Both the position numbers and the translations under genes were made by a program. From assembly GCA_951213105.1 (NCBI GenBank), contig OX578137.1, positions 57,805,736-57,869,735 of the forward strand: a DNA stretch of 64,000 nt. Reading direction: 5' to 3'. Each line of letters begins with the position of its first letter. The first letter of the stretch is position 1. Positions 49,101-60,260 of the stretch are shown piece after piece. This DNA comes from Amaurobius ferox (Eukaryota; Arthropoda; Arachnida; Araneae; Amaurobiidae). Under the pieces are notes generated by a model that saw nothing but the letters and a program-made list of their open reading frames with translations, was not told the origin of the DNA and ran no database searches.

Positions 49101-50433
49101 TTAATTTTGACATATATTGGAATAAATGACTGTCTTCAGATTTAAAGATTACGGGTTTATTGGTATTTTCAATTTATACATGTAATCTACTAATACAGGT
49201 TGTATTTTCTAATATTCGCGTATATAATTAGTACGGGTCCCATACAATTTTAACGCTTTTATTTTGCATATATTGATTCAATTCCATATTTTTTTTATAT
49301 TTGCTTACATAAGGGGTCCAAGATGTTTTATTCTTCAGATATGTCCATGAAGATAATTTTATATAGCGAGAACAGAGATTCTTAAACTTCTTTTTAGGAG
49401 CATTATATTAAATATTTTAACAGAATATTTTGATTAAACATGTCATTTAGTATACTATAAGAATTTGGGCATGATTATGAATTTCAAGTTTCTTTATATT
49501 ATATACTCCGTACGAAGAACGGGTATGCTGCTAGTTCTAAATAAAAACAGTAAAATTGTATTAAAAGATACATACACCCGTTCTACTCTTTTTCTGCTTC
49601 AACAATCGGCTAAATGAATTTATTGGATAAACACAATATATGAGTTTATTAGCTAAACACAATATATGAGCTTGAAACCTCTTTGCTAAAATAAATGAAA
49701 GTTATGTACGCAGTCCGCAATATATATAATTAAAAGAACAATCGAACCGTTCAATTAAAAAATATATTTTTACATCCATTTATTTATTATACAAATAAAA
49801 AAAATAATAATTGATATTAACAACACATTTAATTTCATTCCGTTGCCGAGCACCATGATATAAGATAGAATCTTCCTCATAAAATGCGAACTTAAATAGC
49901 CATTTTGATTTCTTTATACTTTGCATCGTTGAGTAAAAGCTTGTGAGAGATGAACCATGGAGGTAGATTTTTCCATTTAAATTCATGTTTCAAACAATTT
50001 ATGTTCTCCTATAGTGACTAATTAATGCAAAAATCCTGCACCAAACTCGGAAATAAAGTTTTATTTCATTTTGGCGTTTAAAACAAACGATTTTCATCCT
50101 TTCCGTTTGGATAAACCACGGAGTTGGAGAGTAGATCTCCTAAGAAAAAGTTCCGTTTTTCATTAATATTTCGACAACCCCTGGTCTTAGAAACTCGAAA
50201 CTTGGACAAAATTTATGGGGGGCTATTTCAAGGCTATCCACAAAATTTCATTAAATTCGGTGCAGCCGTTTTCCCGTGATGATGAGACAAACGAAAATTT
50301 CGTGTTTTACTAATATCTCGAGAACCACTGGTCGTAGAAACTCAAAACACGGACTAAATTTTAAGTGGGACTATTTCTAGGCTACCCACAAAATTTCATC
50401 AAATTCGGTTCAGCCGTTCTCCCGTGATGATGG

Positions 50434-50471
<38 letters not shown>

Positions 50472-50497
50472 TTTTCAATTTTATTTATATAGATATA
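44756..50497 (-). mobile_element. Canonical Helitron C1 (outer, 2.29 kb net), interrupted
   Basis: Minus-strand non-autonomous Helitron. The 5' terminus 'TCTATATAAATAAAATTG' lies at 50497-50480, followed by a GTCT microsatellite and the module 'aacggctgaaccgaatttga'. The 3' terminus '...cgggtatgctgCTAG' ends at 44756, next to T. The TC...CTRR ends and A/T target are diagnostic of Helitrons. The element is in two pieces, 50497-49535 and 46084-44756, separated by another Helitron. Joined across the gap they match the continuous order in 47578-49534. No Rep or helicase gene. Confidence 0.82.
46085..49534 (+). mobile_element. Composite Helitron C2 (3.45 kb) inside C1
   Basis: Begins TC after A at 46085 ('A|TCTATATAAATAAAAATG') and ends CTAG before T at 49534, in opposite orientation to its host C1. 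It holds two units. 46085-47577 is a short complete Helitron whose 3' end reads GTTAG instead of CTAG. 47578-49534 is a 5'-truncated second unit with the canonical end. The CTGT microsatellite is at 46113-46172. Internal GCCAAA blocks occur near 48000-48480. Confidence 0.8.
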
Positions 50498-50770
50498 TAT
50501 ATATATATATGTGCAATTGGTATAATTTGCAATTTCACCATTTATTGTTGATTTCGACTTTTGAATGAAATCTGAAATCAAAATTATTTTATGTTAAAAA
50601 TTTGTATAAAATATTAAACGTAATGGATGGTCCCCCAAAAGCTTTAAAATCATGCAGTTTTGAATGTCTGTCCTTCAATAGGTACTGAAAGGAATGAAGT
50701 AAAATTTTGCACACTAGGGTTTCCAACAGTTCTGTATCAACTGTCGTCAAAATTTACCCACGTTTCAATT
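50498..50770. other. No recognised feature
   Basis: Short AT-rich spacer. Confidence 0.4.
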
Positions 50771-50772
50771 CA

Positions 50773-51710
50773 TATTACTTTCCTTATACTCGTACACATA
50801 GTATTTATAATATAAAAACCTTGATTTATCTGTCTGTTTATCAATCTATATCTGGGTAACGCTTGACGAAAATTTTGGCAACAAATTTGGCGAGATATCG
50901 CCAAGTTGGCGACTTTTTTAAATGTTGCGAAATTGGCGAAAATGTTGCCAAATCGGCTAAAATGACGCCAAATTGATAAAAATAGCGTCAAATCGATTAA
51001 ATTAATTGCGTTTTCAAAGGGAACAGTATTGTAATGATGTTTCGATATCGTTTGTCTGTCAAGTCCAACCATCCCACTTGGAGACAAATATGGCGTATTT
51101 TTAAAGTGTCTACAAATTTATTAAATGTCGCCAAATTGATTAATATGATGCCAAATCAATGAAATTAAAATTAATTATGTTTTGAAAGGGAATAGTATTG
51201 TAGTGACATTTCGGTAGCGTTTGTCTGTCAGTCCAACCGTCCCACTTGGCTACAAATTTGGCGAAATTTAAAATGTCACCAAATTGATTAAAATATCGCC
51301 AAATTAACGAAAATGTTGGCAAATCGATTAAGATGTCTCCAAATTGATCATATTGACGCTAAATCAATAAATTAATTGTGTTTTAAAAGAGGTCAGTACT
51401 GTAATGGAGTTTCGGCAGCGTTTATCTGTCAGTCCAACTCTCCCAATTGGCGACAATTTTGACGAGTTTTTTAAAATGTCTCAAAATTGGACGAAATATC
51501 AAAAAATTTAACGAAAATGTCACCAAATCGATGAAAATTCAATATTTTGGAAGGAATATAAGAATCTACTACAAGGAAAGCCATTTCTCTGTCCGTCCGT
51601 CCGTGACGTATGCAAAAAACTTGGCGGGATGTCGCAAATATCGCCAAATTGATAAAAATGACGTCAAATAGGAGGTACTGTTTTGCAAATTTTGAATTCT
51701 GTAATCTGTC
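50773..51710. repeat. GCCAAA satellite (units of about 170-200 bp with about 20-bp subrepeats)
   Basis: 'cgtttgtctgtcagtccaacc' recurs at about 51050, 51219 and 51419. Between these lie runs of about 20-bp subrepeats such as 'tcgccaaattgataaaaatg' and 'acgctaaatcaatgaaaa'. The left edge starts like a family A 5' end ('ttactttccttatactcg'). Similar blocks form the 3' part of every family A element. Confidence 0.8.
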
Positions 51711-51717
51711 AGCATAC

Positions 51718-52518
51718 CTTCTTGTAATATATAAGGAAAATATTGTGACGGGATCGAAAATTCGAATTCCAGTTTTCGACGAGAGAGCAAGTTTCAAGCA
51801 TCCCTGAACACGAATCAAACGTTTTTAAGGTGATGTCAGTGTGTGTGTGTGTGTCAGTGAGGCTGTGGAGACGATGTCTCACGAACGAATGAAGCGATTG
51901 GAACGAAATTTGGTACAAAAATTACTATCCGTAAATACTGGAAGCCTATTGTTTTTAAACGCAATCGAATGTTCAGAACCCTTAAATTTTCGAGTGAAAT
52001 TTTGAAAAATCATCAAAAAATAAAAACCTTTAATAAAGTTACTCAAATAGTCATATCTTGTGCAATTTTTCATTATAAAACGATTGACATAACTTTTAGG
52101 AAGCTAGCATGAACCGTTTTCAAGATATTGTACATTTTTTCAAATAGATTTATCAAAAAATCACATAAAATAAAAAAAAATTTAAACTATTGTGAAATAT
52201 GTTATTTTTCATATGTAATATCATTCGATAAATTTGGTGACACCACTCTGGTGGATCTAGTTCGTTCCATTCATGAGGGAAGATACTTTGGGTAATACTT
52301 TTGCATTTGGACGCTAATAGGCATTTATCTGCTATAAGAATAACTTATTTCTCCATCCATACAGCTTGGGACGAATTTGGTGGAATGTCACCAACTTGGC
52401 GACTTTTTAAATGTTACCAAACTAAAGAAAATGTCTCCAAATTGATAAAAATGAAGCTAAATCGATGAAAATATTGACTAAATGACAAAAATTCAATATC
52501 TTGGAAATAATATAAGAA
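51718..52518 (+). mobile_element. Family A copy A7, 5' piece (split by Helitron C3)
   Basis: Decayed 5' hairpin, 'gacgggatcgaaaattcg' lead, TG tract (51838-51856), module, 'gatattgtac' block and GCCAAA block. It is interrupted at 52518 by Helitron C3 and resumes at 53842. Confidence 0.82.
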
Positions 52519-53841
52519 TCTATATAAATAAAATTGAAAATCTGTCTGTCTGTCCCGTCATCACGAGAGAACGGCTGAACCGAATTTGATGAAATTTTGT
52601 GGGTAGCCTGGAAATAGACCTACTTAAAATTTAGTCAATGTTTAGAGTTTCTACGATCAGTGGTTCTCGAAATATTAGTAAAAAACGACATTTTCGTTTA
52701 TCTCCTCATCACGGGAGAACGGCAGAACAGAATTTGATGAAATTTTGTGGATAGCCTTAAAATAGTCCTCCATAAATTTAGCCCAAGTTTCGAGTATCTA
52801 AGAAAATCGATAGAAATCTTTAAAATCGTTTGAAAGTGAATTAAAACCTTATCTCTGCGTTTGATGGGAGATTTTTTGCGCGAATTAGTCGCTCTCTGAA
52901 AACATGAATTGTTTGAAACATGATTTAAATGGGATATCTATCTCCATGGTTTATTTTCACAAGCTTTTACTGAACAATGAAAAGTATAAAGAAATCAAAA
53001 TGGCTATTTAATTTCGCAGTTTATGAGGAAGATTCTATCTTATATCATGTTGCTCTGAAATGCAATTAAAATAAATCTGTCTGTTAATTTTAATCACTAT
53101 TTTTTGATTTGAATAATAAATAAATGGATATAAAAATATATTTTAGAAAAGAACGATTTGGTTTTTCTTATAGCATTTTGGACTGGATAATATCACTTAC
53201 GGTCTTCAGGTTTAAACGTTATTATTATTGATAGCTTCGGGGATTACTGATTCAGGGATTATTGATATTTTCATGTTATTATGCAATTGTTTTATTATGG
53301 TAAAAATTGTTTAAACTCATATTGTACGTTGTACAAGTAATCTTCTACAAATACATGGGTATATCTTCTAATCTACGAGAATATAACTAGTACAGATATA
53401 TTGGCATATGTTTTGATATATATTGGCATATATTGGAATCAATTACGACCTTCTGATATAAAGAGTAGGGGGATTATTGATATTTTAAATTTATTACGTC
53501 ATCTCTTTTATTTTGACAAAGATTTTTGAGACTCAGATTGTAATACAGGTAATCTTCTACTAACACACTGACATATTTTCTAATCTACGACAATATAAGT
53601 AGTATGGGGTTGCATACATTGATTCAATTCCTTTTTTTTGGTAAATTTGCTTACAAAAGGGACCAAGATGTTTTATTCTTCAGATCTGCCCGTGAAGATA
53701 ATATTGCATAGTGAGAACAGATATTCTTAAACTTCTCTTTAGGAGCAATACATTTAATATTTTAACAGAATTTGCACATGATTGCGAATTATAAGTTTTT
53801 TTATATTATATACACCCTACGAAGAACGGGTATGCTGCTAG
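52519..53841 (+). mobile_element. Helitron C3 (1,323 bp) with identifiable empty site
   Basis: TC at 52519 after A, 'tctatataaataaaattg' start, short GTCT tract (52539-52555), module 'aacggctgaaccgaatttga', and a 3' hairpin region 'acgaagaacgggtatgctg' with CTAG ending 53841 before T. Removing it restores 'atataagaa|tctattataag'. The same family A sequence appears uninterrupted at 54055-54075 ('gaatataagaatagattataag'), proving an A|T insertion without duplication. Non-coding. Confidence 0.88.
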
Positions 53842-54460
53842 TCTATTATAAGAATAACCTATTTTTCCGTTCTTAACGTTTGGCAAAATTTTGGTGACGA
53901 AGTTGTCGGAATATCTTCAACTTGGTAACTTTTTAAATGTTGCCAAATCACCGAAAATGTTACTCAATTGATAAAAATTCTCCAAATTGATTAAACAAGT
54001 GCTAAATCAATAAAATGATGACTAATTGATGAAAATTCAATATCTTGGAAAGAATATAAGAATAGATTATAAGAATAACCCATTTCTCCATTCGTCTGTC
54101 CATAACGCTTGGCAAGAAATTTAGCGGAACATCGTCAACTTGGCGACTTTTGTGAAATGTTGCCAAAGTTACAATAATGTCGCCAAATTGATAAAAAAAT
54201 GTAGTAATATTTTGCAAATTCTGATTTTCGTTCATATGACTGGCATACCCTATAGTATATAAGAAATGCTCGTCTTTCCGTTTGTCTGTAACACTTGGTG
54301 ATGCACACATTTGGCGTACTTGGCGAATAATCTAGCGAAGTATCGCCAACTTGGCGATATTTCGACCCAGATTGACTAAAATACCGCCAAAATTTCAAAA
54401 ATGATAATTAATGAAATTGACGCCTAAATGGTGAATTAATTATTTAAATATTTTAATATA
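53842..54460. repeat. A7 remainder and tandem GCCAAA units (about 200 bp)
   Basis: About three tandem copies of the family A 3' block, each starting 'ataagaataacc(c/t)atttctcc...taacgcttggc' and ending 'caatatcttggaaagaatata'. The last unit is diverged. No coding content. Confidence 0.75.
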
Positions 54461-54634
54461 TGGACTATATCGCTTATTGAGGATGCTATCAATATTGATA
54501 ATTGTTCATTTAGAGTTGCGCGAAATGTAAGTTAATTGCGTACTTTGAAATAGTTTTACATGTTGTCACATCCGGAGAATCACCAAATGTACAATTCAAT
54601 GTTAAAAACAAAGTACCGGGGATCTTATACGTTA

Positions 54635-54856
54635 TTACTTTCCTTATATACATAATGTATAAGGAAAGTATTGTGACGGGGTCGAAAATTCGAATTCGAG
54701 TTTTCGACGGGAGAGCACGTTTCAAGCCTCCCTGATCATGAATCAAACATTTTTGAAGTGATGTCTGTGTGTGTGTGTGTGTTTGTGAAAGTGTGTGTGT
54801 GTGTGTGTGAAAGTATGTGTGTGCGTGTGTGTGTGCGTGTGTGTGTGCGTGTGTAA

Positions 54857-54892
<36 letters not shown>

Positions 54893-54930
54893 GTGTGTGC
54901 GTGTGTGAAAGTGTGTGTGTGTGTGTGTGT

Positions 54931-54971
<41 letters not shown>

Positions 54972-55835
54972 AATGAGCCTGTGGAGACGATAACTGACGA
55001 ACGAATGGGCCGATTCGGACGAAATTTGGTATAAAAATCACAATCCATAAACACTGGAAGCCTATTGTTTTTATACGTAATCGAATATACAGAACACCCC
55101 TAAATTTTCGAGTGAAATCTTGAAAAATTCATCAAAAAATCAAAACCTCTAATAAAGTTACGCAAATAGACATTTCTTATGTAATTTTTCATTTAAAAAC
55201 GATTGACATAAAGTTTAGAACGCTAACATGAACCGTTCTCGAGATATTGCACATTTTTCAAAAAAATTATCAAAAAGTCATATAAAATGAAAAAAAAAAT
55301 ATTTCCTATTGAGAAACATGTTTACTTTTTATATGTAATACCATGAGATAAATTTGCTGATATCATTCTCGTGGATCTAGCTGGTTCCATTCATGAAGAA
55401 AGATACTTTGAGTAATACTTTTGTATTTGAACGCCAATAGTCATTTATCTGCTGAAAGAATAATTTATTTCTTTGTCCATAACGCTTGGGGAGATTTTGG
55501 CGACGAATTGGAGGAATGTCGCCAACTTGGCAATTTTTTTAAATGTTGCTAAATTAACGAAAAACTCGCTAAATGGATAAAAATGACGCTAAACCAATGA
55601 CGACTCATTGATGATGACGACATGGAAAATGACGACTCATTGACGAAAATTCAATATCTTGGAAAGAATATAAATAACTACTATAAAAATAATCTATTTT
55701 TTTACTGTAAAAGTAGTAAATTCATTGCATTATATAAGGAAAGTCATGTGTTGCCCACATCAGATTTTTTTTACTGTAAAAGGTGTAAATTCATTGCATT
55801 ATATAAAGAAAATCGTGTGCTGTCCACGTCAGATT
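54635..55835 (+). mobile_element. Family A copy A8 (full length, very long TG tract, duplicated 3' end)
   Basis: Clean 5' hairpin (54635-54671), TG/CG microsatellite of about 205 bp (54767-54970) with 'gaaag' interruptions, module, and GCCAAA block. The 3' terminus is present twice in tandem (about 55700-55770 and 55772-55835), as in A5. Confidence 0.87.
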
Positions 55836-57463
55836 CTTTTAAGTATGATTTTCATAATTAATAATTAATATTAGAAAAATTTTGAAGACGAAAAATGGTA
55901 TACGTTTTATTTCGATAATTTAGTATCACGATATAAAACAGAAATTTTTTTGACAGGCTAATTATTTCAGAAAATATAAAAGAAAAGCTGCAGCGCCAAT
56001 TAGGAGCTCAAAATTTCAAGTAATCATAACTCCCCAGCACCTTGAGTAAAATATATAAGTTTTGTAAAATTTCGGGATGCTTTGACCTAAGGAAACAGAA
56101 TCTATCATAAAAAGGTGGTGTTGCCTTTTGAAAAATTAAATTGATGCAAGTTTTTAGTGTGAAGACAAACTTTGAAGATTTGAAACTTTTAAATAGTTGC
56201 TCATTTATTTATAGCAGACATTATTATACGAGTCATACATTTGTTTTTACTGTACGACCCAAGGAGCCAAGGTACGACGCACGGTGTTCGGACTTTTTTT
56301 TAATCGGATTTATTATTTATTAATTATTACCGGAATTGATTATTACATTGTTTATGTAGCATAATCTGTAATAATATACGAAAGGATTTGTAAATAAGTA
56401 ATTTAATGATACAATAAGTAGTGATAAGTAATCTGATATGCACAACACATGATTTTCACTAAAAGATAGATAGCAGTCACTTTTTTAGTTCTCACATTTT
56501 TAGCGGTAACGTGTTTTTGTAGGAACCTTTTTAACAGCCACATCTGACAATAGACACGCCGACCAGCATGCAATTCGTATACAATACATGCAATAACGAT
56601 AATATAACTCTATGTGATTATGATACGTCTATAGAGAGGGTCTACCTTTAGCCCGCTACTCGAGCAAGCCGCAGCTTATAAGTTCATGTAATTAGGATAA
56701 GCTTGCTGAGAGGGTCCATTTTTGGTCGTTTTCGGAGTTGGAGAAAATCATCTGCGCTGTAAGAAGCGATTCTGTAAATGTATTATTTAAATTAAGAGCG
56801 CTTATTTAGATCACTGACAGGATGGGTAAATGTTAAGCAACTGTGCACCTTGAATTATCATGTCAATGTGTCATGTTATCGGGAAGATAGTCAGTCAAAT
56901 TTGCTAGTAGGGGTATTGCAAATTTACTCGATGATATTGTTCTACTAATGTCAATTTGCTGCAACCTTATTCGACACAGCTTGCTAGAGGATGCTATAAG
57001 GATTTTTCATTATTCCTTCATTAAACGAAAACATTTTTATATATATTTTACTTTCAAAATATTACTGGCATATATGAATCGTAAGCAAAAGTATTGAAAG
57101 ATATATATTTTGTGCTTAACCAAAGTTGTTTAAACGTCTGCCGTCTAAAAAAAATTCTAATTAACTGCTAGGTAATAAATAAAATATAATGAAAATTTAA
57201 ACTTGATATAAAATGCTTCAGTGAAACATAAAATGTGAACACGGCAAAAAGCAATGTTGGAGTGGGTCTTTGATGCCCAACATTTTTTGATGAATATGCC
57301 TCAGATAAATATTATTATAGTTCATCTTTCTATGTCTATATTGTTACGCTCCATTCATGATTTTTATTGTAAAATATTTTGTTTACCTTGTGGAATATTA
57401 AAATCCAATTATAAGAAATGTAAGGAACTTTATATTTCTACCTTATGTAACAATCGATAAACA
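55836..57463. other. No recognised feature
   Basis: AT-rich DNA; no gene, repeat array or element ends recognised. Confidence 0.45.
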
Positions 57464-57514
57464 TAAATTTTAATTGGAATAACAATGCTGGTATAATATT
57501 TACTTAAGTAAAGC
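57464..57514. repeat. 51-bp direct repeat (left), probable target-site duplication
   Basis: Begins 'taaattttaattggaataac' and ends 'ttacttaagtaaagc'; identical to 59618-59668. It flanks the non-LTR element. Confidence 0.92.
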
Positions 57515-59617
57515 CAAGCCAAGACGTTTTGCTTTCGGGGTGCCTGCGTCTCAGACGCGTATCCCCTCATCTCATATGTAGAATGTCCATTCATTATAGC
57601 GGAAATAGCAATATCGATCAGCATTTGCACTCGTCTCAGAAGAGGGTGCTGTGTTGGAGTTGGCTGGGTGTTGAGTGACGATGGAAATTCTTGTCCTGGG
57701 AGGCTGAACTCGTAAGTAGGCACTGGAAAGGAAAGGGGGCGGGGCAGGGCTAGAGCCAATCAATAAGATCGGCGAGATTACAGGTTAAGTTTAAGAGTTA
57801 CAAGATTAAGGTTACACATTAAATAAAGCTTTTGATAAAAGGATATGATAAATAAGTATATAAATAAATGTCTAGATAACTTTTATAAATTTACAGTTTA
57901 TAGGTTTAAGTTCACTTTCTTGTTGTGGAAAAAAGAGGCCCTTTTCAGGGGACACAAATAGTCTGCGTGATGGAGTGCAGACGCTAGCATCTTTTGAGGT
58001 GCTATAAATACAGTTAAGTTCAATCTGATAAGCAAATTAGAAAAGTGCTTTGAAGTATAAAATCTCTAAAGGATAAAGGAACGTGGACGAGGTGACGCTA
58101 ACATGCAACGCGAGAGGCAAATGCAAGCCATATTATTGGCCCGTGACAAGGCCGTGAAAGAAGAGTCGAAAAAACGCCAAGTCCTTGAATCGGAGTGGCG
58201 CCATCTATCTTCGATCCGCGAGAGTATTTGAAAAACTAGGAAACACCCGTTTGAGGGACTAGGTAACGACACTTTTTCCATTTGGTCTCGTTAGAGCCAA
58301 ACAGAATGTGTCGAGGCCTGCGCTTCCTGAGATAGGAAGGCGCGATCGGGTCATAGACCTGATCGACATCTCTCATACAGAGTCTACTGGAGTTTTTCTT
58401 GTAGAAATTTTGAGTGGATAGCCCAATATACTCTGTAATGCCAGAGATTTTAAGGTCATGATGTATCACTTCGTTCTGGACGTATCTAGGGGCATTAACA
58501 ATGCATCGCAAGATTTTATTTTGGAACACTTGCAGTTTCTTTATGTGGCCTTTCTGCCGCCCCCCATACTGGGCAGGCATACAAAAGGCTCGGTACGATG
58601 ATTTGTTTGTAAACAATCAACTTGTTTTCAAGGGAGAGATGGGAATTTCTACCGAGGAGGGGCAGAAGAGCTCTGTACGTTTTGCCAGTTGTTTCAATCT
58701 TCTTCGTGATATGCTCGTTGTAGGTTAAGTGGGCGTCCAGGGTGACGCCCAGGTACTTGGCTGAATGTGCAAAAAGGATAGGTTCATTGAAGATGTTAAG
58801 CGTGAAATTCTCGTTGACTCCTCGGTAGTGGGGCTTAAAAATGACAACTGCACTTTTGGTCGCATTAATTTTGATTCTCCAGGTCATGAGCCAGTGCTCA
58901 AGGCTATTCTTAATATAGGTCTGCAGTGTGTTAATTGAGTGTTGTGGTGCTTGACTACTAGCAATCAGCGCTGTGTCATCTGCAAAGATGGCCAGCTTAA
59001 CATGAGGTGTGCTTGGAATATCGTTGATGTATATGTTGAAGAGCAGAGGGCTGAGGTTTCCTCCCTGAGGAACTCCGGCCTTGATTGGTCTAATCGAAGA
59101 GAGAGTTTTATCAACTCGTACGTAGAAAGAACGATTAGTGAGGTACGAGTTAATGATGGTCAAAAGTTGGGTCGAAATGCCAAGTCGCACCAGCTTGGAA
59201 ATAAGCCCAGGCAGATAAGTTTTATCAAAGGCCTTAGCCACGTCGAAAAATACTATGGTAGTATACTGTCTGTTGGTAGCGTTCTTGTGGATAGTTTCGA
59301 CAACACGCAAAAGTTGGGATTGCGTTGAATGCTCAGTTCGGAATCCATGCTGGTCAGGTATCAAAATATTCTTCGAACGGCAGAAACTATCCAAACGCTT
59401 AAGCAACACCAATTCATAGATTTTCGAGAGGCTAGAAAGTAGGCTTATTGGTCTGAAATTCTCGGCTAGCGAGAGATTTTGATTTGCTTTTGGAATGGGG
59501 ATGATGACAGCGGTCTTCCAACTTGTGGGAAAGAAACGAAGTTCCATCATATAGTTCAGCAGCATGGTAATCCAACATAAATACAGGTCTGGAAGATTCT
59601 TGATGATGCGATTGCTT
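57515..59617 (-). mobile_element. 5'-truncated Jockey-like non-LTR retrotransposon
   Basis: About 2.1 kb between 51-bp direct repeats. It contains the reverse transcriptase part of ORF2 and about 0.7 kb of 3' untranslated DNA (57515-58235). On the minus strand the end is 'aaacgtcttggcttggc', a short TTGGC repeat instead of poly(A). The 5' cut (59617) lies just upstream of the RT domain, as usual for abortive reverse transcription. Confidence 0.85.
58236..59617 (-). pseudogene. Jockey-like reverse transcriptase (ORF2 C-terminal part), frameshifted
   Basis: Open from the 5' cut to about 58560, and then in another frame to the stop at 58236. Counting from the ATG at 59565: 'AVIIPIPKANQ' (19-29), 'FRPISLLSSLSKIYE' (37-51), 'FFDVAKAFDK' (106-115) with a catalytic aspartate, 'GVPQGGNLSPLLF' (164-176), and 'FADD' (194-197). 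A thumb-like end leads to 'YACPVWG'. The frame breaks at a run of six C on plus (58560-58565). The new frame continues with 'HIKKLQVFQNKILRCIVNAP', the conserved Jockey C-terminal motif. There is no endonuclease domain because of the 5' truncation. It is a dead copy with few lesions, so fairly young. Confidence 0.9.
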
Positions 59618-59668
59618 TAAATTTTAATTGGAATAACAATGCTGGTATAATATTTACTTAAGTAAAGC
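59618..59668. repeat. 51-bp direct repeat (right)
   Basis: Same sequence as 57464-57514. Confidence 0.92.
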
Positions 59669-60260
59669 AACATTTTGGTCAAAACTTTTATATTTATCAG
59701 GATTTGCTAGGTGGCGCCACTTTTGTGCCAGTCGAGCTGGAGTCACGTGCAGTGTATTTTTATAATAAAAACTAAAATTTCTAATCTAGCCATAAAAGTT
59801 GACAATCTAGCCATTTTTTATCTGAATCTAGCCATAAGGCATTTGAAAGTATTAGCAACTCTGGTTAATGCTACAAGAGTGCAAAGATTCGGCTTTTATT
59901 AGGTCACCAAGAGGCTTCTTGTAAATCTATAAAGACACACTCACACAATTATATAAAAGTTAACTGAAGTGTAACTCCATTCGACTTTCATACCAAAATA
60001 CATTTTTAAATAGCTTGTGATTTTTATTTTATTTATTTATTTATTTATTTATTTTGAGTAAATTTTACAAGACGAAAACTTGAAATATCTGTATCGTTGG
60101 TGCAAATGATCACAACTATAGCGCGTTACCCTTCATTTTAAGATCTGGAAAAAGTCTTTCGATTTATACAAAGTCTGACAATGTACTACATTCCCCGAGG
60201 GGGCTAATAACGGCTGAACACAAAAAATATATTGCGGCTATTTTTACTTCCTCATACTAT
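59669..60260. other. Unrecognised DNA with ATTT microsatellite
   Basis: Contains 'aatctagccat(a/t)' three times (59780-59835) and an (ATTT)n tract at 60026-60055. Nothing else recognised. Confidence 0.5.

Noticed and set aside
58939..59328. Plus-strand 129-residue gene
   Set aside because: It is antisense to the conserved Jockey reverse transcriptase motifs.
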